From: an uncultured Clostridia bacterium
GTDB taxonomy: Bacteria; Bacillota; Clostridia; Oscillospirales; Ruminococcaceae
NCBI GenBank assembly: GCA_946498095.1
Contig: CAMMMX010000023.1
Span: forward strand, 1-45,034
DNA length: 45,034 nt
Direction: 5' to 3'
Under the pieces are notes generated by a model. It saw nothing but the letters and a program-made list of their open reading frames with translations. It had not been told where the DNA came from and made no database searches. Shown here one piece after another: positions 32,198 through 41,323 of the stretch (positions within the stretch are counted from its first letter, which is position 1; each line of letters begins with the position of its first letter). Position numbers and translations under genes: made by a program.

Positions 32198-33736
32198 CTA
32201 TTCCTTTTTTATATGCACGCCGTTAAGCTCTTCCACCTTCACATCCTTCGTCTGCATGCGTTTCCAGCCGGCACGTATCAGGACATCGCGCATTGCGGAG
32301 AAAGTGAAAGGACTCACCGGAGCGGTATAGGGCACGCCATAATTCCGTAACGAACAGATATTGAATAACAGAAAGGCCATTCCAAGCACAATACCATAAA
32401 AACCACCCAGGCCGCCTGCCAGAATGAAGGCAAAACGCAGGATGACGATCGCGTCGTACAAATTAGGCACAACGAAAGAGCTAATCGCGGTCAATGCGAC
32501 GACCATAACCATCGGAGAACCGATGAGCCCCGCCGTCACCGCCGCATCACCGATTACCAACGCGCCGACTATGCTAACAGCGTGTCCGACTGGCCGAGGT
32601 AATCTCAACCCCGCTTCATGCATAATTTCATAAATCAGATGGATAATCAGCGCTTCAAGCATAAGAGGAAAAGGCGTCGTTTCTTCCGCAGCGGTGATAT
32701 TAAGTAGTAGCGCATGGGGAAGTAGTTCCGGATGAAACGTTCCGACAGCCACATAAAGTCCTGGAAGTAAAAAAGATAGGAAAAAGGCGAAATATTTCAG
32801 CCAGCGTATAAATGTCGCGTAAAACGGACGGTGGGTATAATCGTCGATATTCTGAAAATTCTCTACGAATAACTGCGGAATAATCAGGGCAAACGGCGTG
32901 CCGTCCACTAAGATAGCAATCCTTCCCTCATTGATTTTTGCACACAGAGTATCCGGCCGTTCCGTGGTTCCAACTTCTGAAAAAAGCGACAGGGGCTTAC
33001 CATCGACAAAAGGCTGTAGATATCCCGACTCGAGAACAACCTCCAGCTTTACCTGGGACAGCCGTTTTTTCACGTCATACAGCAAATCCTTGGATACGCG
33101 ATCGGACAGGTAGACCAGGCAGATGTCCGTCTTGCTCTTGGAGCCGATATTCATCATTTCATACACCATTGTCGGGGATTTGATCCTTCGGCGCACCATC
33201 GCCAAATTGGGACGTATCGCTTCGATAAACCCTTCCCGGGATCCTCTTTCGTTGACTTCGCTGGACGGTTCGCTGATTCCGCGCAGGCCGAATCCCTGTA
33301 CCCCCATCGCCATACCATACGGGACACCGTCAACCAGAAAAATGACAAATCCCGACATGACGAAACGGAACAATTCCTCATAAGTGTGCACCTGCTTTTG
33401 CTCCATCGCAAGGATGGATTCGGATTCAGCGTAGTGCATCACATCTTGAGGTTTTGCATCGGGCCCGAGCTTCATCTGTTTGAGCGGACCTACCACCATT
33501 GTGGAAAGAACCTGAGAGTTCACCATCGCCTCACACGCCAGCATGGCGACTGGAAACCCACATAACGTAATTTCACGGATCTGCAAATCAGTTGAATTGC
33601 TGAATTTGGTCCTGATATGAATGATGTTCGCCGTCAGATCGGGTAGAATGTCATCCTGGATTTCCGCCTTCTCTTCTGTTGGCTGTTTGGATAAAAAATA
33701 GGCCCGGAGCCTCAGACGCATATTGTGAAATATCAA
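32198..33736 (-). CDS. gerA: Spore germination protein GerA
   Basis: This 512-residue protein has an N-terminal soluble domain with TMVVGPLKQ and VDGVPYGMAMGVQGFGLRGI. The conserved SEPSSEVNERGSREGFIEAI block and the RRIKSP segment follow. The C-terminal membrane part includes LPLMLEALIIHLIYEIMHE-type helices, PRPVGHAVSIVGALVIGDAA and VPNLYDAIVILR. The best start is a TTG at 33736 with GGAGGGAGGCTGTCCT. The ATG five codons on lacks a site, and upstream codons look non-coding. It is the first gene of the gerABC unit. Confidence 0.9.
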   Translation of the reverse strand: MIFHNMRLRLRAYFLSKQPTEEKAEIQDDILPDLTANIIHIRTKFSNSTDLQIREITLCGFPVAMLACEAMVNSQVLSTMVVGPLKQMKLGPDAKPQDVMHYAESESILAMEQKQVHTYEELFRFVMSGFVIFLVDGVPYGMAMGVQGFGLRGISEPSSEVNERGSREGFIEAIRPNLAMVRRRIKSPTMVYEMMNIGSKSKTDICLVYLSDRVSKDLLYDVKKRLSQVKLEVVLESGYLQPFVDGKPLSLFSEVGTTERPDTLCAKINEGRIAILVDGTPFALIIPQLFVENFQNIDDYTHRPFYATFIRWLKYFAFFLSFLLPGLYVAVGTFHPELLPHALLLNITAAEETTPFPLMLEALIIHLIYEIMHEAGLRLPRPVGHAVSIVGALVIGDAAVTAGLIGSPMVMVVALTAISSFVVPNLYDAIVILRFAFILAGGLGGFYGIVLGMAFLLFNICSLRNYGVPYTAPVSPFTFSAMRDVLIRAGWKRMQTKDVKVEELNGVHIKKE

Positions 33737-33870
33737 AGGACAGCCTCCCTCCACTGCTTTTTGTTCATTGACATTGTTGGCAAAAACGGGGAAAAAATAC
33801 GTCTGTATAAAAAAATCGCTGTGCCCCATAATATTGATAGCTCTTATACACGGAAAGAGGGTTCCATTCT

Positions 33871-34539
33871 ATGACGATTGTATTCATCCGTTCCATACTG
33901 CTCTATTTTCTTATCATATTGTCGGTGCGGCTGATGGGAAAGCGCCAGTTGGGCGAGCTACAGCCGTCCGAGCTGGTTATTACCATCCTGATCTCCAATA
34001 TCGCTACGCTGCCCATTGAAGATCCCAGCATTCCCATGTTGATGGGAATAATACCCATTTTTATCCTTATGACAATGGAAATTATCATGTCTAATCTAAC
34101 GCTCAAATTCAAATCTCTGCGGAAGCTTATTTCAGGTTCTCCCAAAATTATTATCCGCAACGGCGTTTTAGATCAAAAAATTATGAAAAAGTTACGATAC
34201 TCCATCGATGATGTGATGGAGTCCCTCCGTGCCGCCGATGTCTTCGATATCCGAGAAGTGCAGTTTGCCGTCGTGGAAACAACAGGAAATATTAGCGTAT
34301 ACCAAAAATTCAATTCCCGCAATACAACACCGGAAATGTTGGGGATCAAGGGCAAGACGCTAAATCCGCCGCAAGTTATCATCAATGATGGAAAAATTGA
34401 CTATGGCGCTCTCAATGAAGCGAAGATAGGTTTGCAATGGCTGCATAAGACCTTAAACGACAACCATATCCGTCTCAAGGATGTTTTCCTGCTGGCATCC
34501 GACAGCGAGCTCAATTACTACATCATTCCCAAAGAATAA
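33871..34539 (+). CDS. DUF421 (YetF/YdfR-like) membrane protein
   Basis: This 222-residue protein has three N-terminal membrane segments, with VRLMGKRQLGELQPSELVIT as the family hallmark at about residues 19-38. Two cytoplasmic alpha/beta domains follow, with PKIIIRNGVLDQKIMKKLRY and GLQWLHKTLNDNHIRLKDVF. The family is frequent in spore formers. It is divergent from gerA and followed by a DUF4363 gene, its usual partner in Clostridia. Confidence 0.88.
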   Translation: MTIVFIRSILLYFLIILSVRLMGKRQLGELQPSELVITILISNIATLPIEDPSIPMLMGIIPIFILMTMEIIMSNLTLKFKSLRKLISGSPKIIIRNGVLDQKIMKKLRYSIDDVMESLRAADVFDIREVQFAVVETTGNISVYQKFNSRNTTPEMLGIKGKTLNPPQVIINDGKIDYGALNEAKIGLQWLHKTLNDNHIRLKDVFLLASDSELNYYIIPKE

Positions 34540-34557
34540 CGTAAGAAAGGAACGTAT

Positions 34558-34938
34558 ATGAGCCGATTGATTACCTGCATCTCCATTTTCGTCCTGATAC
34601 TCGCCGCCTCTATCGCTTCCCTCGTCAGCCTCCGCTTTATGACGCGGGACGTCATCGCAATGATGGAAGAGGCCAAGTCCTTCGCGGCACAAGGGGACGA
34701 AAAACTGGCTGCGGAAAGCGCAAAAAAAACGACGAATACCTGGATTAGGTATTCGTCGTATATCAGCACTTTCATCAATCACGATAACATCGACATTATC
34801 ACCGGCGGCTTCGGAAGATTGACGTCCTATGCCGAGGCGGGCATGGTTGGCGATTTCATCGCCGAATGCGACAGTATTATTTTACAGCTGCAAGAACTTT
34901 ATGAAAAGGAGCTTCCAGTTGTAACAAATATCTTTTAA
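34558..34938 (+). CDS. DUF4363 protein
   Basis: This 126-residue protein has an N-terminal membrane anchor (ITCISIFVLILAASIASLVS) and a helical outside domain. The domain contains WIRYSSYISTFINHDNIDII and LTSYAEAGMVGDFIAECDSI, matching DUF4363. It lies 18 bases after the DUF421 gene with AAGAAAGGAACGTAT before the ATG. The two genes form a common spore-former pair of unknown role. Its stop overlaps that of nrdR tail to tail. Confidence 0.85.
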   Translation: MSRLITCISIFVLILAASIASLVSLRFMTRDVIAMMEEAKSFAAQGDEKLAAESAKKTTNTWIRYSSYISTFINHDNIDIITGGFGRLTSYAEAGMVGDFIAECDSIILQLQELYEKELPVVTNIF

Positions 34939-35402
34939 GCGTCTGTAGTATCCGCCTCCTGTTCCAGGCGTTCCAGCTCCTGCATAAAAGACCGGATATC
35001 CGTAAACTCCCGGTACACCGAAGCAAACCGGATATAAGCCACTAAATTCACGTTTTTGAGACGTTTCAATACCATCTCGCCAATTTCCATGGCACTCACC
35101 TCATGGACGTATAAATTGGCCACGCTAGACTCAATATCGTCCACAAGCGCCTGTATTTGCTCCATGGGAACCGGCAGCTTGACACAGGCGCGCATAATGC
35201 CCCCGAGCAATTTGTCCCTGTCAAACGGCTGACGTGTTCTGTCCTTTTTGACCACCATGATTAACGTATCAACAGCCTCATACGTGGTAAAACGTTTCTG
35301 ACAGGACAGACATTCCCTCCTTCGGCGGATTTTAGAACCGTCGTCGGTTGGACGCGTATCCATTACCTTATCTTCACTGTGCCCGCAATAAGGACATTTC
35401 AT
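34935..35402 (-). CDS. nrdR: Transcriptional repressor NrdR
   Basis: This 155-residue protein starts at MKCPYCGHSEDKVMDTRPTD. The zinc ribbon is CPYC (3-6) plus RRRRECLSCQKRFTTYE. An ATP-cone domain with KKDRTRQPFDRDKLLGGIMR follows. It represses ribonucleotide reductase genes according to the ATP/dATP level. The longer upstream frame lacks a good site, while AGGAAGGATAATGATACC precedes the chosen ATG. Confidence 0.95.
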   Translation of the reverse strand: MKCPYCGHSEDKVMDTRPTDDGSKIRRRRECLSCQKRFTTYEAVDTLIMVVKKDRTRQPFDRDKLLGGIMRACVKLPVPMEQIQALVDDIESSVANLYVHEVSAMEIGEMVLKRLKNVNLVAYIRFASVYREFTDIRSFMQELERLEQEADTTDA

Positions 35403-35501
35403 GGTATCATTATCCTTCCTACCTGTCTTGGTAAGAATCATAACATTTTTTTTGCAAAAAATCAATACGTCCTGCGATGATTCATCTGCAAGATCATAAG
35501 A

Positions 35502-35783
35502 TCATTGGAGACAAGGAACCGTACCCGAATCTACAACAAAATCATACACGATATCATAAAAGGTTGCAGGTGTAACACATTCATCGCACAGAAGATTCAT
35601 TAGCCGCCATACCGCGCCTTGATCCGTACTGATATCGTCTAACCGGGCGGTTTTCTTTTCTTCGAACAGGCTGGTCGCTTCAATCCCATAGGTATCATAG
35701 AGCTCGCCCTCCACTTGTACCTGACTTGTGACCAACTCATAACGCAAAAGACCAGACATGTTTTCTAGCTTTGTAGCTTTCAT
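35502..35783 (-). CDS. DUF6514-like small protein
   Basis: This 93-residue protein has an N-terminal strand pair around YDTYGIEATSL and the block RLDDISTDQGAVWRLMNLLC. It ends in VTPATFYDIVYDFVVDSG. I associate this with the DUF6514 family of Clostridia, from memory. It stands between nrdR and a TIM-barrel gene. Function is unknown. Confidence 0.7.
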   Translation of the reverse strand: MKATKLENMSGLLRYELVTSQVQVEGELYDTYGIEATSLFEEKKTARLDDISTDQGAVWRLMNLLCDECVTPATFYDIVYDFVVDSGTVPCLQ

Positions 35784-35956
35784 TTTTCTTCCCCCACATG
35801 TTTATGAATTGTAAATAAAAATTCTTATGTAATAATTATAGCATGTTCTGAAAGAAATGAAAGATAATCATATCGACAAGATTCGACAAAATGCATATTT
35901 AGCAATAAAATAAGTGTTTCAGCTCTGTATTTCCTGATTACATCATATATGGTTAT

Positions 35957-36760
35957 TTAATTGTACATATTTTTCTCTGTTTTACCGATAACACTCCTTA
36001 TATAATCGCATCCCCGCAACAAATGATTTACATCATCAAAACCATTCACATATAACTCTACCGTTAGATTTCCTTGGTAACCATTCTTCTGCAAAGAGGC
36101 AACTAGGGAATAAAAATCAAAATTTCCATCTCCAGGACATATACAATCGTGACAGTTGTCACAATCAGATACGTGCACACCGACAATCCGCTCTCCCATT
36201 GCTTGCATCACACGCGCCGGTTCTTCTCCCGCACGCCTTTCCTGCTTCACATCATAAACAAAGCATGCATCGTCTCCCAATGCGTGGTACATTCGAGCGA
36301 TAAATGCGGCTGATCCACTTCTGCACCGCGCCACATTCTCCTGTGCCACTATCACCCCAGACTCTCGTCCAAGCCGGGCCAGACGTGCAAAGCGCTCGAA
36401 ATAGCGTTGCTCCTCAAAAACGCTCTCCTTTCGATCCCCATGAAAGACCAGTATACGCGCCCCTAATAACTGCATCGCTTCAAAATATCGCCGGTAAAAA
36501 TCCAATGCATCTTGAAAACGTTTCTCATATTCCGTAAAAAACAGGAACGGTTCAAACCCCGACGTAAACGGATGCACCGACGCAATCTTACAACCGCCAG
36601 CTTCTTCGCGCAGCTTTCTGACGTAGGAAGGCTCCAACTCGCTGTGAGTATTGAAGAATACCTCCAACTCCAGCGACGAATCGGATTGTTCCGTTATGAG
36701 GCGCAATGCCTTTATCGTTTCCATTGGGTAAAAACACGCTGTCGATACTCCTATGTTCAT
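35957..36760 (-). CDS. Sugar phosphate isomerase/epimerase-like TIM-barrel protein
   Basis: This 267-residue protein of the AP-endonuclease-2/xylose-isomerase-like fold has strands and likely metal ligands visible: SLELEVFFNTHSELEP near 29-44, ASVHPFTSGFEPF, LVFHGDRKE, IVAQENVARC, VYDVKQERRAGE, VGVHVSDCDNCHDCICPGDG and LTVELY at the end. Five Cys and three Asp lie in the DCDNCHDC stretch, unusual for the family and possibly metal-binding. The start follows GGGAAGGCT. The substrate is unknown. Confidence 0.8.
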   Translation of the reverse strand: MNIGVSTACFYPMETIKALRLITEQSDSSLELEVFFNTHSELEPSYVRKLREEAGGCKIASVHPFTSGFEPFLFFTEYEKRFQDALDFYRRYFEAMQLLGARILVFHGDRKESVFEEQRYFERFARLARLGRESGVIVAQENVARCRSGSAAFIARMYHALGDDACFVYDVKQERRAGEEPARVMQAMGERIVGVHVSDCDNCHDCICPGDGNFDFYSLVASLQKNGYQGNLTVELYVNGFDDVNHLLRGCDYIRSVIGKTEKNMYN

Positions 36761-37021
36761 AGCCTTCCCGCCTTTCCCTCAAAGAAGTATATGCAATCAT
36801 CCGCTCTTCCTTGAAAATACCCGTTAAAGCTACGGTGAAACCTAAAGCAGATGGAAATCCTTTTGTCCGCACCGTTCGTATTCCTCTTGCCCTGCAAGCC
36901 GATAGTTTCCTTGTACCCATAGCATTCTTGTTGATACGCTCCAGATGGTACTTCAGTCGAAATACTTTTCGCGGCATACACCTCCATTATGGAAGCAGCC
37001 GCCGCTCCTCAGAATGAAGTT
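36761..37021. other. Stretch between secF and the TIM-barrel gene without a convincing gene
   Basis: Two overlapping reverse frames cover this stretch, but their products are low in conserved character and start with poorly spaced sites. Minus-strand hairpins are present: CTTG-CAGG-GCAAG and a stem ACGGTG / CACCGT around a 34-base loop. It could be a leader RNA of the TIM-barrel gene, but no known riboswitch pattern is recognised. Confidence 0.4.
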
Positions 37022-37065
37022 AAAAGCAGCGGCTGCCCAAACGCAAACTTGCGCAGGTCAGCCGC
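37022..37065 (-). terminator. Terminator after secF, with competing downstream arm
   Basis: On the minus strand GCGGCTG pairs with CAGCCGC, followed by TGCTTTTAAC. The second arm can also pair with another GCGGCGGCTGC just downstream (36988-37000), so an alternative hairpin is possible. Confidence 0.6.
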
Positions 37066-37078
37066 CATACTCCTCAGA

Positions 37079-38035
37079 CTATTTTTTCTTTTTCTTATGC
37101 CCTTGCGAATTGCTTGCCCGTTTTGCTTTCCATTCATTCCAAACAACCCACATCGGACCACTCAAGCAGACCGAGGAATAAACACCGGAAATCATACCGA
37201 TTATCATCGGAAATGCAAAAGTAATGATGGAATCAACATCAAATATGAACGCCACGATACAGACCACTGCCATCGACATCAAGGTACAGATCGTCGTATT
37301 CAAGCTTCGTGCGAAAGACTGATTAATGCTCGTATTCACCAGCTCAGCAAAAGGAACTTTGTCTCCCATCAGCTTTTTATTCTCACGAATACGGTCATAA
37401 ATAACGATCGTATCGTTAATGGAATACCCAAGAATCGTCAAAGCCGCGGCTACAAAATTCGCATTAAGCGGAATGCGGAAGAAAAGGAACACCGCATACA
37501 CCATAACCACGTCATGGAATAGTGCAATAACCGATGTAACGCCAGCGCTCCATCCACCGATTCGGCGGAATCGGATAGCAATATAAATGATCATTAAAAT
37601 CGCCGCTACACCGACAGCTACCAGACACTTGATAAAGAATTCCTGTCCCATCGATGGATTCACATCATTCGATTCCTCAAGGTTGAGCTCATTGTCCGGG
37701 AACTCTTTCTGCAGAGCCTGCGTCAAAGCAGTTTGACGTTCAATGGTCAAGCCTGCGGAATCGGCAAAGCTGATCTCCAGCATATTGAGCCCTGACGCCG
37801 GATCTACCTTTTCTGTGAGATTTGCCTCCAGTCCCAGCTGTTCTTCCACAACACTGTCCAGCACATCTTGATCGATTTTACCCGTATAGGAGTAAGTAAT
37901 CATCGTGCCGCCCTTGAACTGAATGTCCAGCTTAACACCGCCAAACAAAGAAAAAAGCAACGTGGCGAGAAGAAGGGCCGCTGACAGAATAAAAAACTTA
38001 TTGCGGTTGCCAACGATATTCAAGTTCAGCTTCAT
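37079..38035 (-). CDS. secF: Protein translocase subunit SecF
   Basis: This 318-residue protein has six membrane spans and a large external loop between the first two. The N-terminal GVKLDIQFKGGTMITYSYTG at about residues 31-50 and the span motifs GYSINDTIVIYDRIRENKKL and LNTTICTLMSMAVVCIVAFI are typical. With SecD it uses the proton gradient to aid late steps of Sec export. The start overlaps secD by four bases (ATGA). A Lys-rich tail closes it. Confidence 0.95.
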   Translation of the reverse strand: MKLNLNIVGNRNKFFILSAALLLATLLFSLFGGVKLDIQFKGGTMITYSYTGKIDQDVLDSVVEEQLGLEANLTEKVDPASGLNMLEISFADSAGLTIERQTALTQALQKEFPDNELNLEESNDVNPSMGQEFFIKCLVAVGVAAILMIIYIAIRFRRIGGWSAGVTSVIALFHDVVMVYAVFLFFRIPLNANFVAAALTILGYSINDTIVIYDRIRENKKLMGDKVPFAELVNTSINQSFARSLNTTICTLMSMAVVCIVAFIFDVDSIITFAFPMIIGMISGVYSSVCLSGPMWVVWNEWKAKRASNSQGHKKKKK

Positions 38036-39426
38036 ACCTTTTTACCCCCATACAGCCAAGGATTTTTAAACATCTTGAATTTGGAGAGGGATTTGAGCAT
38101 CAGTCTGGAGGCTGTAATACCCATGATGAAGTTGAAAATAACGCCAACCAGCAACGTATATCCGAACGAATAGACGGTTCCCTCCGCCGCTTGGCCAAAC
38201 ATGAAGAAGAATGGTCGGAGCAAGCCGCTGAACATACTGTCCGTCGGACCAAAAGCCCCCATCAGGATAATGGCAACAATGATGACGGTAATATTCCCGT
38301 CGAAGATAGCGGAGAAAGCACGCTTAAAGCCCAAATCCACCGCATTGTTCAGAGATGCGCCTCCACGGATCTCCTCTTTAATACGTTCGGCTGTAATAAT
38401 ATTGGCGTCCACGCCCATACCGATGGACAATATAATACCTGCGATACCCGGCAGCGTGAGGGTAAAACTATTTAAGAATCCAAAAAATCCAGACACTGCT
38501 GCCAACGAACCCGCAACCTGTCCCAGCAGCGCCAGAATCGCTACTGCACCAGGCAGGCGGTAAACAAACAGCATAAACAGGCTGACCAATACAAATGCAA
38601 TGATGCCGGCCAGTACCATCGCATTTAATGCACCAACGCCGAGCGTAGGCGATATGGTACTGACGCTGGCTGTTTCCAGCTTGAAGGGAAGCGCGCCCGC
38701 ATTAATCTTGTTCGCTAGGCTATTTGCTTCTTCTGCGGACATATTGCCGCCGGATATGACTGCGACACCGTCAGTAATGACATCGTTGACGGTTGGATAT
38801 GAAATCATCTGGTCATCGAGCCAAATAGAAATAACTTCACCCTTGAGCTTTTCAGTCGCTTCCTCAAATTTCTTCGTCCCATCTTCATCCATAGTCAGTT
38901 GAACAATATATTCCTTTTGATTGGAATCGTAGTAAGCCTGTGCGCTTTCCACATCCGAACCGGTCAGCAATACATTGGTATCGGTAACGCCATCCGGCTT
39001 ACCCTGTTCGTTGACTTCATTGCCTTCACGGAATGTCAAAAGAGCGGTCGATCCAAGCTCCTGCACCGCCTGCTCGGCATCAAACTCCGCTTCATCCTCT
39101 TTCCAGGGGAAGCGAACTACCAAACGGCTTTTGACGGTATCCTCGTAAATCTCATAATCCGTGATATTCAATCCGATCAAACGCTGCTCAATGACCTGCT
39201 TGACCGCATGCATATCCTGTTCCGTCGCCTGCTGCCCGCCTTCGGGGACAAACGTCACATCCACACCGCCGCGGATATCGATACCTAACCGGATATCCCC
39301 CACGCCTCTGATAAATGTGGTTTTGATGTCGCCGTACTGCGTCGTGACGCCCGTAAACGTCAGGACAGAAAATACAACAAGGATCGCAGCCACAATAAAA
39401 AAGACTGGTTTCCCTATTCTCTTCAT
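38032..39426 (-). CDS. secD: Protein translocase subunit SecD
   Basis: This 464-residue protein starts MKRIGKPVFFIVAAILVVFS. The conserved RLGIDIRGGVDVTFVPEGGQ lies after the first span, and LPGIAGIILSIGMGVDANII in the membrane half. NITVIIVAIILMGAF and a C-terminal span set complete the RND-like fold. GGAGGAAGAACCT precedes the ATG. A frame 15 codons longer exists but lacks support. It is the partner of SecF downstream. Confidence 0.95.
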   Translation of the reverse strand: MKRIGKPVFFIVAAILVVFSVLTFTGVTTQYGDIKTTFIRGVGDIRLGIDIRGGVDVTFVPEGGQQATEQDMHAVKQVIEQRLIGLNITDYEIYEDTVKSRLVVRFPWKEDEAEFDAEQAVQELGSTALLTFREGNEVNEQGKPDGVTDTNVLLTGSDVESAQAYYDSNQKEYIVQLTMDEDGTKKFEEATEKLKGEVISIWLDDQMISYPTVNDVITDGVAVISGGNMSAEEANSLANKINAGALPFKLETASVSTISPTLGVGALNAMVLAGIIAFVLVSLFMLFVYRLPGAVAILALLGQVAGSLAAVSGFFGFLNSFTLTLPGIAGIILSIGMGVDANIITAERIKEEIRGGASLNNAVDLGFKRAFSAIFDGNITVIIVAIILMGAFGPTDSMFSGLLRPFFFMFGQAAEGTVYSFGYTLLVGVIFNFIMGITASRLMLKSLSKFKMFKNPWLYGGKKV

Positions 39427-39556
39427 AGGTTCTTCCTCCAACTTTCTCTCTTCCCCAGACGGGAAACACAAAGCCAGAAAGCCTGTCCCTCCCGCATAGG
39501 GTCAACAGAAATATTATAATGCATATTGCCTGTCAAGTCAATGCAAAATCCCCTGA

Positions 39557-40990
39557 TCAGACCGTCAGCTCAACGTCCTCCCCCAGGATCCCACGGTTTT
39601 GTTCAAGCAAAGGATAAACCGTATGCGAGAGATAGTCCTCAACCTGCTGCGGCGCGCGGCCCGTAAAGAGAGATGGCTTCAAAATCTCCTGCGCTTCTTC
39701 CTTGGTAAGCATAAACGCAGGATCAGCGCAGATACGGTCGATAAGGTCGTTTTCCTGGCCCTCCTCTTTGACTTTCTTGGCTGCGGCAATGGAATGCGCA
39801 CGCAGCTTTTCATGCAATTCCTGACGGTCTCCACCTTTTTTGACCGCCGACATCATAATGTTTTCCGTCGCCATAAACGGAAGCTCCTTCCGCACCCGCA
39901 TCTCGACAATTTTGGGATAGACGACAAGGCCGTTTGTCACATTCAGCATCAAATTGAGAATGGAGTCCGCCGCCAAGAAAGCCTCGGCAACCGCGATACG
40001 CTTATTCGCCGAATCGTCCAACGTACGCTCAAACCACTGTGTCGCAGCCGTAAAGGCCGGGTTAAGCGTATCAATCATCAAATAACGCGCCAGCGCCGTA
40101 ATCCGTTCGCTGCGCATGGGGTTGCGTTTATACGGCATTGCGGACGAACCAATCTGATGCGCTTCAAACGGCTCCTCCATTTCCTTGAAATTTTGCAGGA
40201 TACGCAAGTCATTAGCAAATTTACTAGCGCTCTGCGCGATTCCACACAGCACCGACACAACCTGATAATCCATTTTACGGGAATAAGTCTGCCCGGATAC
40301 CGGGACAACTCTCTCAAATCCCATCTCTTCCGCTATTATCTGCTCCAGACGCTTGATTTTTTCATCATCGCCGTCAAACAGCTCCACAAAGCTGGCCTGT
40401 GTGCCCGTTGTCCCTTTGGAACCCAGCAGACTCAAATGACTTAAACGGAAATCTACATCTTCCAGATCCATCACCAGTTCATTGATCCAAAGCGTCGCAC
40501 GCTTGCCCACCGTAGTCAGCTGTGCAGGTTGTAGATGCGTATACGCCAGTGCAGGCATGTTCTTGTACTTTTGTGCAAAGTCCGCAAGATGGGCGATGAC
40601 ATTGAGCAGCTTACGGCGGACCACTTTCAGCGCATCACGCATCAGAATCACGTCGGTATTATCACCAACATAGCAGGACGTTGCACCAAGATGGATGATC
40701 CCTTTTGCTTTTGGACACTGTAGGCCGTAGGCGTAAACATGCGCCATAACATCATGGCGTACCTCCCGCTCCCGTTTCGCAGCATCCTCGTAGTTGATGT
40801 TGTAAATGTTTTGTTCCAGTTCCTCCACTTGCTCCTGGGTAATCGGCAGGCCAAGCGCTCGTTCCGCCCGCGCCAAAGCCACCCAAAGCTTCCTCCACGT
40901 GGAAAACTTCTTATCGGCCGAAAAAATGTACTGCATTTCTTCACTGGCATAACGGGTACAAAACGGACTCTCATAGCTGTTATTCATCAT
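39557..40990 (-). CDS. purB: Adenylosuccinate lyase
   Basis: This 477-residue member of the fumarase/aspartase superfamily has IIHLGATSCYVGDNTDVILM, AYTHLQPAQLTTVGKR and the signature GSSAMPYKRNPMRSERITAL (about residues 283-302). It cleaves adenylosuccinate and SAICAR in purine synthesis. It is preceded by its own promoter at 41062-41090. It is separate from other pur genes here. Confidence 0.95.
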   Translation of the reverse strand: MMNNSYESPFCTRYASEEMQYIFSADKKFSTWRKLWVALARAERALGLPITQEQVEELEQNIYNINYEDAAKREREVRHDVMAHVYAYGLQCPKAKGIIHLGATSCYVGDNTDVILMRDALKVVRRKLLNVIAHLADFAQKYKNMPALAYTHLQPAQLTTVGKRATLWINELVMDLEDVDFRLSHLSLLGSKGTTGTQASFVELFDGDDEKIKRLEQIIAEEMGFERVVPVSGQTYSRKMDYQVVSVLCGIAQSASKFANDLRILQNFKEMEEPFEAHQIGSSAMPYKRNPMRSERITALARYLMIDTLNPAFTAATQWFERTLDDSANKRIAVAEAFLAADSILNLMLNVTNGLVVYPKIVEMRVRKELPFMATENIMMSAVKKGGDRQELHEKLRAHSIAAAKKVKEEGQENDLIDRICADPAFMLTKEEAQEILKPSLFTGRAPQQVEDYLSHTVYPLLEQNRGILGEDVELTV

Positions 40991-41061
40991 TACAGAAACC
41001 TCCCGGGCAAATCAAGCCGCGCTCCAAACGCAACACACCCAATTCATCGTTATTCTGTTTT

Positions 41062-41090
41062 ATCATACCATAAAACCCCGGATGTGACAA
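41062..41090 (-). promoter_or_regulatory. Promoter of purB
   Basis: On the minus strand TTGTCA and TATGAT are 17 bases apart, with the purB ATG about 70 bases further. The rest of the 333-base purB-citrate synthase gap holds a weak plus-strand TATACT at about 41267 and no gene. Confidence 0.65.
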
Positions 41091-41323
41091 TAACCTTACC
41101 ACGCCTTTCGCTCGATTCCTGCCAGTTCCCCTGCCAGTTCCCCTGTATTCAAACAAAGTTTACAGAAAATGAAATTGAGCAGTATTCCCGGGATTTTCCC
41201 ATCTACTTTTATTCCGCTGAAAGAAACGTGGCGTGCCGCGTACATATTTCGTTCAGATCTTTTTGTTATACTAATCAAATACAAATCATGCTGGGCAAAT
41301 TTAACATGAAGGAGTGTTTTCAG

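Noticed and set aside
36588-36987. Two overlapping reverse frames before the TIM-barrel gene
   Set aside because: Site spacing is poor, no conserved character is visible, and the composition is atypical. Kept only as a possible leader region.
36761-37021. Known riboswitch
   Set aside because: I looked for TPP, SAM, cobalamin, glycine and c-di-GMP core motifs and found none.
39599-40444. 281-codon plus-strand frame
   Set aside because: It is antisense to purB, whose motifs are unambiguous; it is a mirror frame.
40739-41323. Upstream extension of the citrate synthase frame
   Set aside because: It overlaps purB and its promoter. The strong site and family alignment put the start at 41324.
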